A DNA stretch of 45,462 nucleotides from Neobacillus niacini (GCF_000759675.1 NZ_BAWM01000046.1:1-45462), one strand, 5' to 3'. Numbered from the stretch's first letter, positions 9,901 through 17,834 are shown. Numbers and translations: made by a program. The notes: generated by a model not told the origin, from the sequence alone.

Positions 9901-10042
9901 CAATTAATAGTACTGGTTTAAATGCATTACTCCGGACAAGGCGGAGCGGAAATCCTTTAGTGTGTACGTTTACTAGTTCAAAGACTAGGTCCAGGAAGTC
10001 TTCTTTACGTGAAGCTCGGATAAATAGATTATTATCAGACAC
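6986..10042 (-). CDS. Giant uncharacterised beta-rich protein, about 1018 aa
   Basis: First gene of the two-gene operon with the 1461-residue protein. I place the start at GTG 10042-10040, because AAGAAGGGAG lies just upstream and the longer frame (to 10081) has none. The N-terminal part contains TALEIPTGLYLSP and, 30 residues on, FVLWHTQLG, a motif pair that looks like a conserved family signature. The last 250 residues are an extended Gly/Val/Ser beta pattern (GGNISINLGVASGGVYVMAG and similar), as in beta-barrels, beta-solenoids or self-assembling shells. It ends YCMAFA. There is no signal peptide, so export by Sec is unlikely. No enzyme motif is visible. It could be a structural, shell or toxin-carrier component; this is inference. 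Confidence 0.9.
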   Translation of the reverse strand: MSDNNLFIRASRKEDFLDLVFELVNVHTKGFPLRLVRSNAFKPVLLIVHFPPQHIVEEVFKESEPFVSPIKAMLSGPSRLVFELPNYQESWPLTLETLLNWKDYKPVVPKLPDSPLPDSLPDPKIFEGKTALEIPTGLYLSPVESGVWYNIIRPEGHDGRFVLWHTQLGDKKKENENSYREGGTTHIITKSNRSIPFEDKNPSLTEDHLRQIVRLTTDFTLPKFPGGMSEDAWKDKLKSLHIPLKYIPSPINIRRLMLSSAGAWANFEGIWNYPTVFDITLGYPLFDLEGWHHIITQGRDQFVKTVTKAFLCDTGHAVSIITITERRFEPYVIPNGQNVKGAHAVLRKYSFIEVREPEKNYEILAPAYLHDRREMPFKWIKITTTTTPHIENASLSESFWPKVKVQDREEFFRFKMVAEDWDGNIVSFERPLKCIPINKNKRISWKNEVIDYNNTTSDLRRAQLNHQSIAYAKTENDSKGKTTLETDTVTFNAQLVEGVKEDVLNQLAYYNPRFLPQIESAGVNIPAAEQFTGRKFETKSINYERAYLVNGFDRAANKGEVFVKLAQNLDLSLPTEKAGGLITPNTSIEGLSRALGPVAKLEDIKIGTFDPRNMFAGAKFLGGIELKDILDVVANFDPLKIKELEKNLTPDQLIQKLNDPNFKLEAPMLTNRRLPNNAIETRYLWKPKIKDLKQGFFSFLTLKGETNFPNDAQLSINVQMVTAPNGSPPTYIILGTLREFALEFANALVLRLSSLRFTAENGKKMDVNAERLDLVFKGPLQFVETLKNIIPPNGFSDPPFVNVTATGVTAGFTLGIPSFGVGIFSLQNINLSASLSLPFVDQPAGVRFAVSERQKPFNVSVSGFAGGGFFALALNAKGIETIEASIEFGGNISINLGVASGGVYVMAGIYFGMTGNEVKLTGYLRCGGNVSVLGLVSVTVEFYMGLTIREKGNGKVEVWGQASLTVGVKIAFFSKSVSLTVERRFAGAAGDPTFAQIMGPDHPGGYPVEWEKYCMAFA

Positions 10043-10217
10043 AAATTTCTCTCCCTTCTTAATGAAAAAAAGGATTAGCATGTCATTCTAGCAGCTAGCT
10101 TAAATAAAAAAACAATATTCTTAAACAATAGTATCAAAATATGCATCGAGGAATTTTGAAAGACCAAAAATATCCAATTCACTCAAATAGTCGGATTGAA
10201 TAAATTAGAGGGAACGA

Positions 10218-10358
10218 ATGAATGGGGGTATGACCATGGATTGCTGTCTAAACAGACGTACCTTTATTACATTAACTGATGGTACCGACTTTTGGTACTA
10301 TCCGGTTTTTATTGAAAGAACGATAGTTGCTGGATACCGTTGGGAGGGGCTCCGTTGA
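10218..10358 (+). CDS. Small hypothetical protein, 46 aa
   Basis: ATG at 10218 is preceded by AGAGGG, a suitable ribosome-binding site. The product starts MNGGMTMDCCLNRRTFITLT and is aromatic-rich in the middle (FWYYPVFIERTIVAGYRWEG). This pattern resembles short Bacillus proteins of unknown role with a WYYP...AGYRW core. It is divergent from the giant-protein operon and lies just before the aegerolysin-like gene in the same direction. No function can be assigned. Confidence 0.5.
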   Translation: MNGGMTMDCCLNRRTFITLTDGTDFWYYPVFIERTIVAGYRWEGLR

Positions 10359-10415
10359 AAACAAAATAAAAAATGGACACATATATTGGATTATCTTTTA
10401 GAAAAGAAGAAAGAA

Positions 10416-11050
10416 ATGAAACGAGACCTTTCGATAAACCATACGCAAACGCAAGAATTTTATAGGCGGTATTATCCTCCAAACCAACCGCTGTCAAATC
10501 TTTCACAATACTCGGCAATGCCATCCAATCCATACCACCACTTTGGTTTCCAGCTTAAAGCACCCTATATTGATTCCTATAATACAAATAATCGACCAGC
10601 AGGAGCTGTTGTTTCAGGTATAATAACTGCAATTGATTCTGTTGGATCAGCCGTAGAAAAGGTCCAAAACACCCTTAAGGAATTTAATAAACCACGATCA
10701 GTGGTGCTTGAAATTGATAACAACACCGACCTTACGTTTACAAAGAGTTCCGAGCAGCACGTATACGGTGATTGGGCTGCTAAGCCTCAAGACAAAATCC
10801 CACCTAAAACGGCGATGGTATTTGGTTCCCAGAGCGCGCTGGATCAAGCTCTACAAGAGGAACAGCAGGGTGGATGTGGTATACAGCACTAGGCGTGGCT
10901 ATCCGTATTTACTGGGATAACCCATTTTGGGGAACTAAAAAATGTGATGTGGAAATTTACGGAGAAGATGCTGATAAGTACTGGATTAGTAAAGAGTGTA
11001 GTAGCGGTGATATTGGTGCACATCTACGATATGAAATATACCCTCGCTAA
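10416..11050 (+). pseudogene. Aegerolysin-like protein, split by a one-base frameshift
   Basis: The first frame (ATG 10416; a TTG at 10386 is in frame) runs to TAG 10890-10892. Near 10836-10840, in a GCGCGC stretch, the -1 frame takes over and stays open to TAA 11048-11050. The joined C-terminal region reads VVLEIDNNTDLTF, DWAAKPQDKIPPKT, GTAGWMWY, AIRIYWDNPFWGTKK and IGAHLRYEIYPR. This follows the aegerolysin pattern, including the conserved YWD-(S/N)-P segment. Aegerolysins are small beta-sandwich proteins that bind sphingolipids or similar membrane lipids and often work with a larger pore-forming partner. Here an extra N-terminal region of about 95 residues, with a helical AGAVVSGIITAIDSVGSAVE stretch, is unusual. 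It is probably inactive as sequenced, unless the indel is an error or frameshifting occurs. Confidence 0.7.
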
Positions 11051-11060
11051 AACAGAGAGC

Positions 11061-11107
11061 AAAAGGAGGGTGCCCTTGACTCACTAGTATTGGGTCCCCC
11101 TTTTGTG
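11061..11107 (+). terminator. Hairpin terminator after the aegerolysin-like gene
   Basis: AAAAGGAGGGTGCCC pairs imperfectly with GGGTCCCCCTTTT around a 16-nt loop. It lies about 10 nt after the TAA of the frameshifted gene, which supports 11050 as the original gene end. Confidence 0.6.
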
Positions 11108-11157
11108 TTTCATTAACGTATTTCAATTATGGATGGAAATTAAAATATGAATGCTTC

Positions 11158-12795
11158 CTAACATTTGGTTTCAACATTCATAATATAATCTCGTATGATC
11201 GCTTCCGGATCAGGGAGTAATCCTTCTAGGACCACATCAGGTATTACATCCGTGGATGGTAAGGGAACAATATCTGGAACATGAAAGAAGTTTAATTCGA
11301 GAAATTTAAGGAGGACTCGACGAAGTGATACTTTATCAATAGATGGTGAATGGATATGATGAACAACGACGTGAAAGCGTCGGTTCGGAGCCGCAGGATT
11401 CGAAGTTGCCTGATTAGGCCATTGGTCGAGCCCGCGTATAGGATCTTCGATTGTGCTGGTATTAGTCAAGCCCAGGTGTCCCTTCCAAAGTTTCAGCCTT
11501 AGCTCTTTTGCAAAACTACATACCAGAACGCTAACACCATTCATCGTTCCTGGCACGGTAGTCCAATCCACAATACCTAAGTGCATCTCGGAATCTGTGG
11601 TGTGGCTTCGTAAATTGATGTTCGCCGAACCGACTGCGGCATAACAGTCGTCCACAATCATCAGCTTGGCATGCACGTAGATGTCCTTCTCAAGGCCAGT
11701 CTGCTGTAAATGATAGACGAAAACATTGCCAGGATTATTCTGACGAATCCGGCTAACAGCTTCAGCCCTCATTTTCTCGTGGACAACGGAGATGGCTGGT
11801 ATATCGTACTTGTGCGTAAGCACCAGGATAATCTTCACGCCCCGATCGGCGGCTTGACGCAATTTGTCGGTCAGCGTGCATGGCCAGAAGTACTGGTCTT
11901 CGATGTAAATAAAATGTTGGGCACGATCAATAGCTCGTTCGTATGCCAGGCGCACCGTTTGTTCCCCTCCAGGCAAAAAGGAATAGACACTCTTACAAGC
12001 CAGGGTTCGTAAAACCTGTACATGTTGATTACCTATTGAAACACTAGCCGGCGGCGGCTCCGCAATGCTCTCTGGCTTCGAACCGCCAGGCACACCTGGT
12101 ATCAAATGTGGTGCTGTATCATCGTTCCAGCGCTGTCGGAAATTGCTCCAAACCTGCGCCACGGCTGGGCCTCTTAATGCAACCTGTACGTCATGCCAAG
12201 CATCCATAAACTCTTTTTGGCGCTGCGGCGGACTGAAGTGCTCAGGGGTATCCCATCGATCGACGCAAATATCAATCCCCCCCACATAGGCCCAATCGAA
12301 ACTGGCTGAACTAAGAATGATGGTTTTCTGGTGATGGGCGGCAATCTTTAAACGTGGAAGGCGATCATCGAGAATGGCAGCCGCCCTTGGGCTATTCATG
12401 GCATTGATTTTCTGAACGAACTCCATGTTTTCCACAGGATGTTTGTAGGCCACTCCGATTATCTGACCAGGTAATGTCCATTTTAGCACGGCTGAGCCGA
12501 AGTGGTACCACAACATGGCCCGAACGTTTACTCCCTTGTTGATGAGTGCTATAACTTGCTGCATGAATGTAGGGGGGCCGGCCATAGTCGGTTCAAGACG
12601 CTGATCTGGCGACACTCGCCAGCCTGTCAGGTGGAAATAGTCACCGTTTTCCATAGCGGCAATGCGTTCTGCTAGATGTGACATATACGCCTCCCCATCA
12701 ATGAGCGGAGTGACCTCGTTTCCTGAAGTAAAGTGAGGAGTCCTCGGCACCATGTCCACCGGAAGAAACCAATAGTTTGGGTCAGTGTTAACCAC
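11158..12795 (-). CDS. Phospholipase D family protein
   Basis: A soluble protein of about 545 residues with two PLD half-sites. From the GTG start the first is HHQKTIILS (His155, Lys157). It is followed by GGIDICVDRWDTPEH, a block typical of plant- and Streptomyces-type phospholipases D. The second is HAKLMIVDD (His375, Lys377, Asp382) with GSANINLRS after it. These enzymes cleave phosphodiester bonds of phospholipids through a phospho-histidine. The first HKD lacks the usual Asp (Ser instead), which may lower activity. No signal peptide is seen. I chose GTG 12795, since AGGAGAGGAG lies 8 nt upstream; a TTG at 12900 would add 35 residues but has no such site. The G+C content is higher than that of flanking genes, consistent with transfer. 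Confidence 0.9.
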   Translation of the reverse strand: MVNTDPNYWFLPVDMVPRTPHFTSGNEVTPLIDGEAYMSHLAERIAAMENGDYFHLTGWRVSPDQRLEPTMAGPPTFMQQVIALINKGVNVRAMLWYHFGSAVLKWTLPGQIIGVAYKHPVENMEFVQKINAMNSPRAAAILDDRLPRLKIAAHHQKTIILSSASFDWAYVGGIDICVDRWDTPEHFSPPQRQKEFMDAWHDVQVALRGPAVAQVWSNFRQRWNDDTAPHLIPGVPGGSKPESIAEPPPASVSIGNQHVQVLRTLACKSVYSFLPGGEQTVRLAYERAIDRAQHFIYIEDQYFWPCTLTDKLRQAADRGVKIILVLTHKYDIPAISVVHEKMRAEAVSRIRQNNPGNVFVYHLQQTGLEKDIYVHAKLMIVDDCYAAVGSANINLRSHTTDSEMHLGIVDWTTVPGTMNGVSVLVCSFAKELRLKLWKGHLGLTNTSTIEDPIRGLDQWPNQATSNPAAPNRRFHVVVHHIHSPSIDKVSLRRVLLKFLELNFFHVPDIVPLPSTDVIPDVVLEGLLPDPEAIIRDYIMNVETKC

Positions 12796-13025
12796 ATGCA
12801 ACTCTCCTCTCCTATAATTCATAGATAGCTTCGAATCAACTAGAAGGTCCTTAATGTTTAGGTCAGGTGTAAAGAGCAGAATAGGCTGAATTGGCCGCAA
12901 AAACGCCGAAGTTCAACCTTCAATAACTGTTTTCTTTATTAATATTCACTATGAATGTCCAACTTTCTTGGATTCTCATTTTTCCCATTTGGGCGTTGAA
13001 ATAGCAAGTTAGTTTAAGAAATATT

Positions 13026-13327
13026 ATGATAAGGAGATTTAAGATTGCAGAGAATTTTATTGGAATCGTACAAAATAGCAAGTTTAAGATTGTGTATCCG
13101 CAATCTGCTGCTGATTCGTTTGCCATGTTGATTGAGGATAGCGTCAATGTAGGAAGTCCTATAAAAGAGCTATCTCTAGCAAAATATGAAGGAAAAGCTA
13201 TTTTGTTAGCGGTGATAAACGGGAGGAATGGATTTAACGAAGCAAAATAATAGAACAGACGGGACCGATTCTCACCATTTTGATAAAACAGATGTTTAAT
13301 GTTTTCGATGAAAGCAGAAAAGCGTAA
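13026..13327 (+). pseudogene. Decayed small gene with a frameshift, a nonsense codon and a possible ATT start
   Basis: Reading from ATG 13026 gives ENFIGIVQNSKFKIVYPQ through KYEGKAIL. At a T4 run (13201-13204) the -1 frame continues as VSGDKREEWI, stop, RSKIIEQTGPILTI to TAA 13325-13327. The frame-corrected text (KYEGKAILVSGDKREEWI, then RSKIIEQTGPIL) resembles small OB-like Bacillus proteins with a conserved KYEGKAI(M/L)VSG...WIYxAKVI ending. The TAA at 13235-13237 therefore replaces the expected Tyr codon. AAGGAG lies 7 nt before an in-frame ATT (13044), better placed than for the ATG. This is very likely a pseudogene. Confidence 0.6.
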
Positions 13328-13521
13328 GTGAGCCGCCGTAAATGGGGGATATTCAAATTGAAACAATAACATGCTAGCGGAGATATGGACTAGATGATAT
13401 AAAAATCATCAATATTTAATATAAAATTAATTGTAAAAGTCGTAAAGACTAAGCCCTTCATAGCAAATATAAAGGAAACAAAGTTTTTTGGGTCTGCACT
13501 TTTGAGATTATGGATGAGGAT

Positions 13522-13549
13522 AAAAAGAGCTGGCAAACCAGCCCTTTTT
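13522..13549. terminator. Bidirectional terminator hairpin
   Basis: AAAAAGAGCTGG pairs with CCAGCCCTTTTT around CAAA, with A and T runs on both sides. It can stop transcription from the decayed gene on the plus strand and from the serine hydrolase gene on the minus strand. Confidence 0.7.
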
Positions 13550-13643
13550 AGTAGGTGGTTCTTCAAATAAATGTGAATGGAAAAGCAGCTATTAACCAAG
13601 AACATAAATAAATAGTTTAAAAGATTCAGAATTATGAGCCCTC

Positions 13644-14750
13644 TTAAGGGCCTGCTAAATAAAGGTCGATGGTGCGATCGACAATGGAGCGAAGCGCGTT
13701 TATCGAATCGTCATCACTAAAGCTATTCTGAAAGACTACTATAAAATCTGCCTTGTGAAACTCGCCTATCTTGCGTTGCACGATTGCACCTTCAGATGCG
13801 ACCCAATCCCTTGACTTCAATTGTCCAAACCCAATTTTCGAGTGCGTCACACTGAATCTTCTTTCGGGAAAGAGTGGTTTGTGTCGCTTAAAATCCAACC
13901 AAGATCCGTTATCTCCCTCAGCCGCTGAGACCATAAGCAACATCTCCATTAATCTACTATAAGTATTATTATTTTCAGATATGCTTTTATAATCCACAAG
14001 AGTATGTTGAAATATATGAGCATAAAGATTGGCCATATCAAAACATGTTGATGCTTGGGCCGCATCAACATCATTCACACTAGGTATACGGATGGGGGTC
14101 ATGGAACCGGTAAAGGTTCCTCCAACCCAGATTCCAGTCCTTCCCTCTGGGAAAAAGAAACCTCCGGCGGTCAAAGTTCCGTTAATCCAACTGTAACTAA
14201 GTGCCTGGATACATGCCGCAGCTGCCTCATTACGACCTTTAATAATCATGTCTTGGAGGTGCTTTTGGAACTGTGGGCGGAATATGACCTCATGACTAGG
14301 GGTCATTGTGAAGATCTGCTCATAAATTGGTGTCTTCTTTGCATCTCTTTCGTTCACAGGGGTTAATGCTATTTGCGCCTCCCTTAGTATCGAAAGAAAC
14401 TTGTTTTTTATGATTTCGTCAAAGTTCGATTTTAGCCGTGCATACAAATCGTTCGGTGTAGTTATACCTGAGTCAGTAACAACTTGATTGGCGCTTTTAC
14501 GCAACTCATATGCTGCATATAAAACGCCCATTTTGACGAGACTTGCTGTGTAGAAGCTTTTGCCGTACTCTATTCCTGCATGCTTAAAGTCCATAGGTGT
14601 GGTTTCGTTGATTGTCACGAATGAGATTGCTGTTCGTTTAATGCTCGGTAATACATCGGCCGCTTCATTAACAGCCCGATCCAAGCACGACTGCAAAAAT
14701 GGATCAGCTCCAAGTAGTGTCGGATAGGGAGCTGGAAATGGGTTTGTCAT
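13644..14750 (-). CDS. Serine hydrolase with beta-lactamase/PBP-like fold
   Basis: 368 residues. The active-site SxxK motif appears as FYTASLVKMG (Ser70, Lys73 from the chosen start), preceded by the usual hydrophobic strand (AISFVTINE). Downstream, KIGFGQ near residue 305 may replace the KTG motif. No signal peptide is visible, unlike true secreted beta-lactamases, so an intracellular or non-classically exported hydrolase or peptidase is likelier than antibiotic resistance. The start is ATG 14750 with AAAGGAG 8 nt upstream; a GTG at 14768 contains that site and is rejected. It lies at the edge of the giant-protein/PLD island and may be part of it. Confidence 0.75.
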   Translation of the reverse strand: MTNPFPAPYPTLLGADPFLQSCLDRAVNEAADVLPSIKRTAISFVTINETTPMDFKHAGIEYGKSFYTASLVKMGVLYAAYELRKSANQVVTDSGITTPNDLYARLKSNFDEIIKNKFLSILREAQIALTPVNERDAKKTPIYEQIFTMTPSHEVIFRPQFQKHLQDMIIKGRNEAAAACIQALSYSWINGTLTAGGFFFPEGRTGIWVGGTFTGSMTPIRIPSVNDVDAAQASTCFDMANLYAHIFQHTLVDYKSISENNNTYSRLMEMLLMVSAAEGDNGSWLDFKRHKPLFPERRFSVTHSKIGFGQLKSRDWVASEGAIVQRKIGEFHKADFIVVFQNSFSDDDSINALRSIVDRTIDLYLAGP

Positions 14751-15017
14751 TAGTTGATCTCCTTTCACTCGGAATGAATCAATTTTCCCGAAAGATAGTA
14801 CTAGTTATTTAGTTCTAAACTAACTTCACATAGAACTTCCCTGAAAGATGATTAAATGCTATCTCTCAGGCTTCCGAATACTTTATTTCTCTTCACTTAC
14901 TAGAAAGACAATCTCCCGGCATTGCCGTAATTCCCTCTATCTCCGTAAAAACTATCTATAAAGGATATTAGTTGAAGAAATAACCCATTACTTCCTCCTA
15001 GTTGGGGGGAAAATACT

Positions 15018-15260
15018 GTGAAACACATTGTAATTCTTAGTTTCCCCGATATTATACGGTTGTCAGCTTTTTTAGTAAATTGTCCCTATACAATTGGGCA
15101 AATATCTACATTACATGGCAAGGCTAAAGCTAGGATAGTACTCTCTCGGTATTTGGAATATTCATTTTACTGGACAGGAAAGATTCAGGGTTGGAAGCAT
15201 GAAATGAAGAGAGAGTTCGTAAAAGGGGCGTCCTCTATAAGGAAAAATAGGAAATGCTAG
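15018..15260 (+). CDS. Doubtful small ORF, 80 aa
   Basis: GTG at 15018 has a purine-rich site (GGGGGG) 8 nt upstream. The product (MKHIVILSFPDIIRLSAFLV..., basic C-terminus) has one hydrophobic stretch and matches nothing I know. Its composition is only weakly protein-like, so it may be a remnant or chance frame. Apart from it, 14769-15627 holds only AT-rich sequence in which I see no gene. Confidence 0.25.
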   Translation: MKHIVILSFPDIIRLSAFLVNCPYTIGQISTLHGKAKARIVLSRYLEYSFYWTGKIQGWKHEMKREFVKGASSIRKNRKC

Positions 15261-15627
15261 AAAACAGCCTGTATGGTAAATTTCTTAGTCCACAGTGGAT
15301 AATTATAGGTCAACAATTACATAAACCATCATAAATCTTGCTTTACATATTAGATAATCACCCATCTATATACGGACAATCACCTTTTAATTATACATCC
15401 ATATATAATAATAGGAAAAAATCTTTAAGTTGAAGAGTTTAGAGAACAACGATATTAAAGAGGGCGTCCTAATAGTATAGATTTTAGGAATGAATAAGAT
15501 ATAAATAGACATGATAAAGTATTCAAAGAAAAATATTAGGAAATTTGTCTTTTCATAATTGAGCCATACTGAAACACTAGGTTGATAGTTTTAGTAAAAT
15601 TTTTGGTAAATGAGGTGGGAGGCAACC

Positions 15628-16509
15628 ATGTTATATACTACAAAAAGAAATGATACCTTATATCAAATTGCAAGTAGATTTGGCAGTTCTGTACAGTGAA
15701 TAATCAATCAAAATGTTATTTGTGAACCCAATAGAATCAGGCTGGGCCTCCCATTAATCATCCCTGAAAATGGAGAAATGTTACCGTTAACAGGCGGATG
15801 GCCTTATTATGTTGTTCAACCAGGGGATTCGTTAGCATGCTTGGCAGCTTATTTTCATACAACTGTAAAAAAACTAATGGATTCTAACCACTTGTCTTCT
15901 TCATAACAAGTTGGGAGGGAACTACTAGTAGGCACCCAGAATTATCATCCAGAAAAATTTTATGAAATGATGAAAAAAGCGGGAGAAACAGAGGACTCAT
16001 GCAGTGCAAATACGTTTCAAGAGCTTTTTTACTGGGCTTCCTACGAATGGGAAGCAATCGGAGATGCTGCCATTCCTTATCTTGCAAAACTACTAAAACA
16101 TTCCTGTGATGGTTTGAGAAAAGGGGTGATTGAAAGTTTAGGCAGAATTGCGAGTACACAAGCACTAAAAATGTTGCAACAATATATTCGGAAAGGGAAC
16201 GATCCAGTAAATTTGGAATTTGCCAATTTAGCCTTGAAACGAGTTGATATAGTGCAACGTACGAAAAATAAACGATATCATGTTACAACGAATGACTGGT
16301 TTATTTTGCAGGGGCCTAAATCAGGAGCTTTATTAACACACATTCCAAAAGGGACGGTCGTTATTGGATTACGTTGGAACTTTCCTAGCCCTGATCATGA
16401 AGAAGGTCCAAAAGGCGGGATAGCAATATTTGATTTTATTAAAATCGTTGATACAGGGCAAACTGGATTTTTCTCACGTGTAGGTAATAATGCGATTTGG
16501 ATAATTTAA
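15628..16509 (+). pseudogene. LysM-LysM-HEAT-SH3-like protein with two in-frame stop codons
   Basis: ATG 15628 (site GGTGGGAGG) starts one continuous frame interrupted by TGA 15697-15699 and TAA 15904-15906. Ignoring these, the product has LysM 1 (MLYTTKRNDTLYQIASRFGS to LGLPLIIPE) and LysM 2 (YYVVQPGDSLACLAAYF to VGRELLVG). A HEAT-like helical region follows (WEAIGDAAIPYLAKLLKH, RKGVIESLGRIAS), then a C-terminal SH3-like part (NDWFILQGPKSG to FFSRVGNNAIW). LysM domains bind peptidoglycan or spore cortex glycan. The part after the second stop (from ATG 15967) is an intact 180-codon frame but has no clear ribosome-binding site. Two nonsense codons in conserved LysM positions make recoding unlikely; I read this as a recent pseudogene. 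Confidence 0.75.
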
Positions 16510-16566
16510 TTTTTCACTTTATCATATTGAAGCATTTCTTATCATTCCTTATTTTAGGCAAAGAAG

Positions 16567-16824
16567 ATGAGTGCTAATCAATCACCTCTTCATATTTCTT
16601 ACCGTATGGACCATTATTACCTTGGGGAATTCCGCGATGTTTATCTATACGTTTACGGAAATAACTTTTCCAAAAATAAGGAAATGAATATTTGGATTGA
16701 ATATGAAAAAGGGGTGTCATTCCCTTTACACGTTGTAACGTATATGCAAGGAGGTTTTGATGTTCTATCAATAAAGTATAGATGTAGTGGTTATCCTAAA
16801 AAATGGTGTGCTTTGATATCATAG
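16567..16824 (+). CDS. Hypothetical protein, 85 aa, possibly C-terminally frameshifted
   Basis: ATG 16567 follows a weak site (AAAGAAG). The product (MSANQSPLHISYRMDHYYLG, ...VYGNNFSKNKEMNIWIEYEKG) looks like an Ig-like or carbohydrate-surface domain of about 80 residues. It stops at TAG 16822-16824. From about 16803 the -1 frame reads CFDIIARDGWKRENSP, which looks coding, so the natural end may have been displaced by a one-base deletion. It lies 57 nt after the LysM pseudogene and before a terminator, probably in one transcript. The function is unknown. Confidence 0.5.
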   Translation: MSANQSPLHISYRMDHYYLGEFRDVYLYVYGNNFSKNKEMNIWIEYEKGVSFPLHVVTYMQGGFDVLSIKYRCSGYPKKWCALIS

Positions 16825-16845
16825 CAAGAGATGGTTGGAAACGAG

Positions 16846-16884
16846 AAAACTCGCCACAAATATGTGCGAGTTTAGTTTTTTTTA
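16846..16884 (+). terminator. Rho-independent terminator
   Basis: AAACTCGC (16847-16854) pairs with GCGAGTTT (16866-16873), followed by AG and nine T residues. It ends the LysM/85-residue gene pair. Confidence 0.85.
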
Positions 16885-16986
16885 TATGCCAATAACTAAG
16901 CCATTATCAATTACTGCTTCTACCTTAATCATTCCATTCTCGTCATTGAACTAACTACTAAGTTATAAGAATTAACTCATCAAAAA

Positions 16987-17679
16987 CTATAAAATATATC
17001 CTAATCTGAATAATTCTCCGATCGCATGGGAACGATTTGTAGCTCCCAGTTTTTTGATCGCAGTTTTCACATACTGATTAATCGTTAATTCGCTGATTTT
17101 CATTGTACTTGCCATTTCTTTGGTACTTTCTCCTAGTGAGATTCTTCGCATTACTTCTAATTCTCTTTTACTTAAAAGTCTTGCTACATTATGTTCTTGT
17201 GTAATTATCAATTTTCCAACTAATTTTCCAAAATAGGTAAAGGATGATAAAAGGTTGTCATCAATTGTTGTGTTTTCCTCAAACTCAGAACTACAAATAT
17301 AACCGAACACGAATGAATCGTAGCAAATTGGAATAACTAGCAATGAGTTAAAATTAGAGGATATCGTATATTTAATGCTGACTTGTTTAAGGTATTCTAT
17401 TCCCGTACAGTATTTTGCCTTCTTTTCACTTATTGCTGAGAAGATAATAGGAAAAGAACGTATATCTTCACGAATTTCACCTATATGTACACCCTCAGTT
17501 TCGGAAAGATAAAAGACCCCTTCACCCAGATAGCCAAGAGGAGAATATCGTATTAAATAAGAATCTTTGGCAGGGAAAAGTTCTAGATAGATTTCCAACA
17601 TTTTATAAAGCTTTTCCTCATGACTTATTATTAACTCTAGTCTTTGGAGTGCTTGTTGGATGGTATAGTTTGAAACCAT
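16987..17679 (-). CDS. GAF-like sensor / LuxR-type transcriptional regulator
   Basis: 230 residues. The N-terminal 160 residues have a GAF-like pattern (around SNFNSLLVIPICYDSFVFGYI) and may bind a small ligand. Residues 165-230 are a LuxR helix-turn-helix: LLSKRELEVMRRISLGES, then KEMASTMKISELTINQYVKT, then KLGATNRSHAI. There is no receiver domain, so a ligand rather than phosphorylation probably controls it. It is transcribed divergently from the Baeyer-Villiger monooxygenase operon across 260 nt and is the obvious candidate regulator of it. The ATG at 17679 has AAGGGGA upstream. Confidence 0.85.
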   Translation of the reverse strand: MVSNYTIQQALQRLELIISHEEKLYKMLEIYLELFPAKDSYLIRYSPLGYLGEGVFYLSETEGVHIGEIREDIRSFPIIFSAISEKKAKYCTGIEYLKQVSIKYTISSNFNSLLVIPICYDSFVFGYICSSEFEENTTIDDNLLSSFTYFGKLVGKLIITQEHNVARLLSKRELEVMRRISLGESTKEMASTMKISELTINQYVKTAIKKLGATNRSHAIGELFRLGYIL

Positions 17680-17702
17680 AGTACATCCCCTTTTTTAAGC
17701 TA

Positions 17703-17732
17703 ATTATACACTCGTTTTACGAAATATTCTAA
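17703..17732 (-). promoter_or_regulatory. Sigma-A promoter of the LuxR-type regulator gene
   Basis: On the minus strand TTAGAA (17732-17727), an 18-nt spacer and a perfect TATAAT (17708-17703). The predicted leader is only about 17 nt long. Confidence 0.65.
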
Positions 17733-17834
17733 CTTTTATAAATATATATGGGAATAAGGTATAAAAACAAAAAAATAATCACCCACTATTTAGGGTATTT
17801 TGAGTGTAAAAATAGGGAATTCTAAAAATTCAGA

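Noticed and set aside
2555..10042. Phage tail, contractile injection or Tc toxin genes
   Set aside because: No sheath, tube, baseplate, spike, ATPase or RHS/YD-repeat motif is visible in either giant protein.
12920..13372. 150-codon minus-strand frame
   Set aside because: It is antisense to the better-supported decayed gene, has no ribosome-binding site and poor protein composition.
13390..13605. 71-codon minus-strand frame
   Set aside because: It reads through a bidirectional terminator hairpin and lacks a ribosome-binding site.
13644..14750. Antibiotic-resistance beta-lactamase
   Set aside because: The SxxK motif is present but there is no signal peptide and no clear SDN or KTG, so only a serine hydrolase fold is claimed.
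15697..15699. UGA recoding (selenocysteine or readthrough) in the LysM gene
   Set aside because: No adjacent structure suggests recoding, and a second stop (TAA 15904) lies in the same gene.
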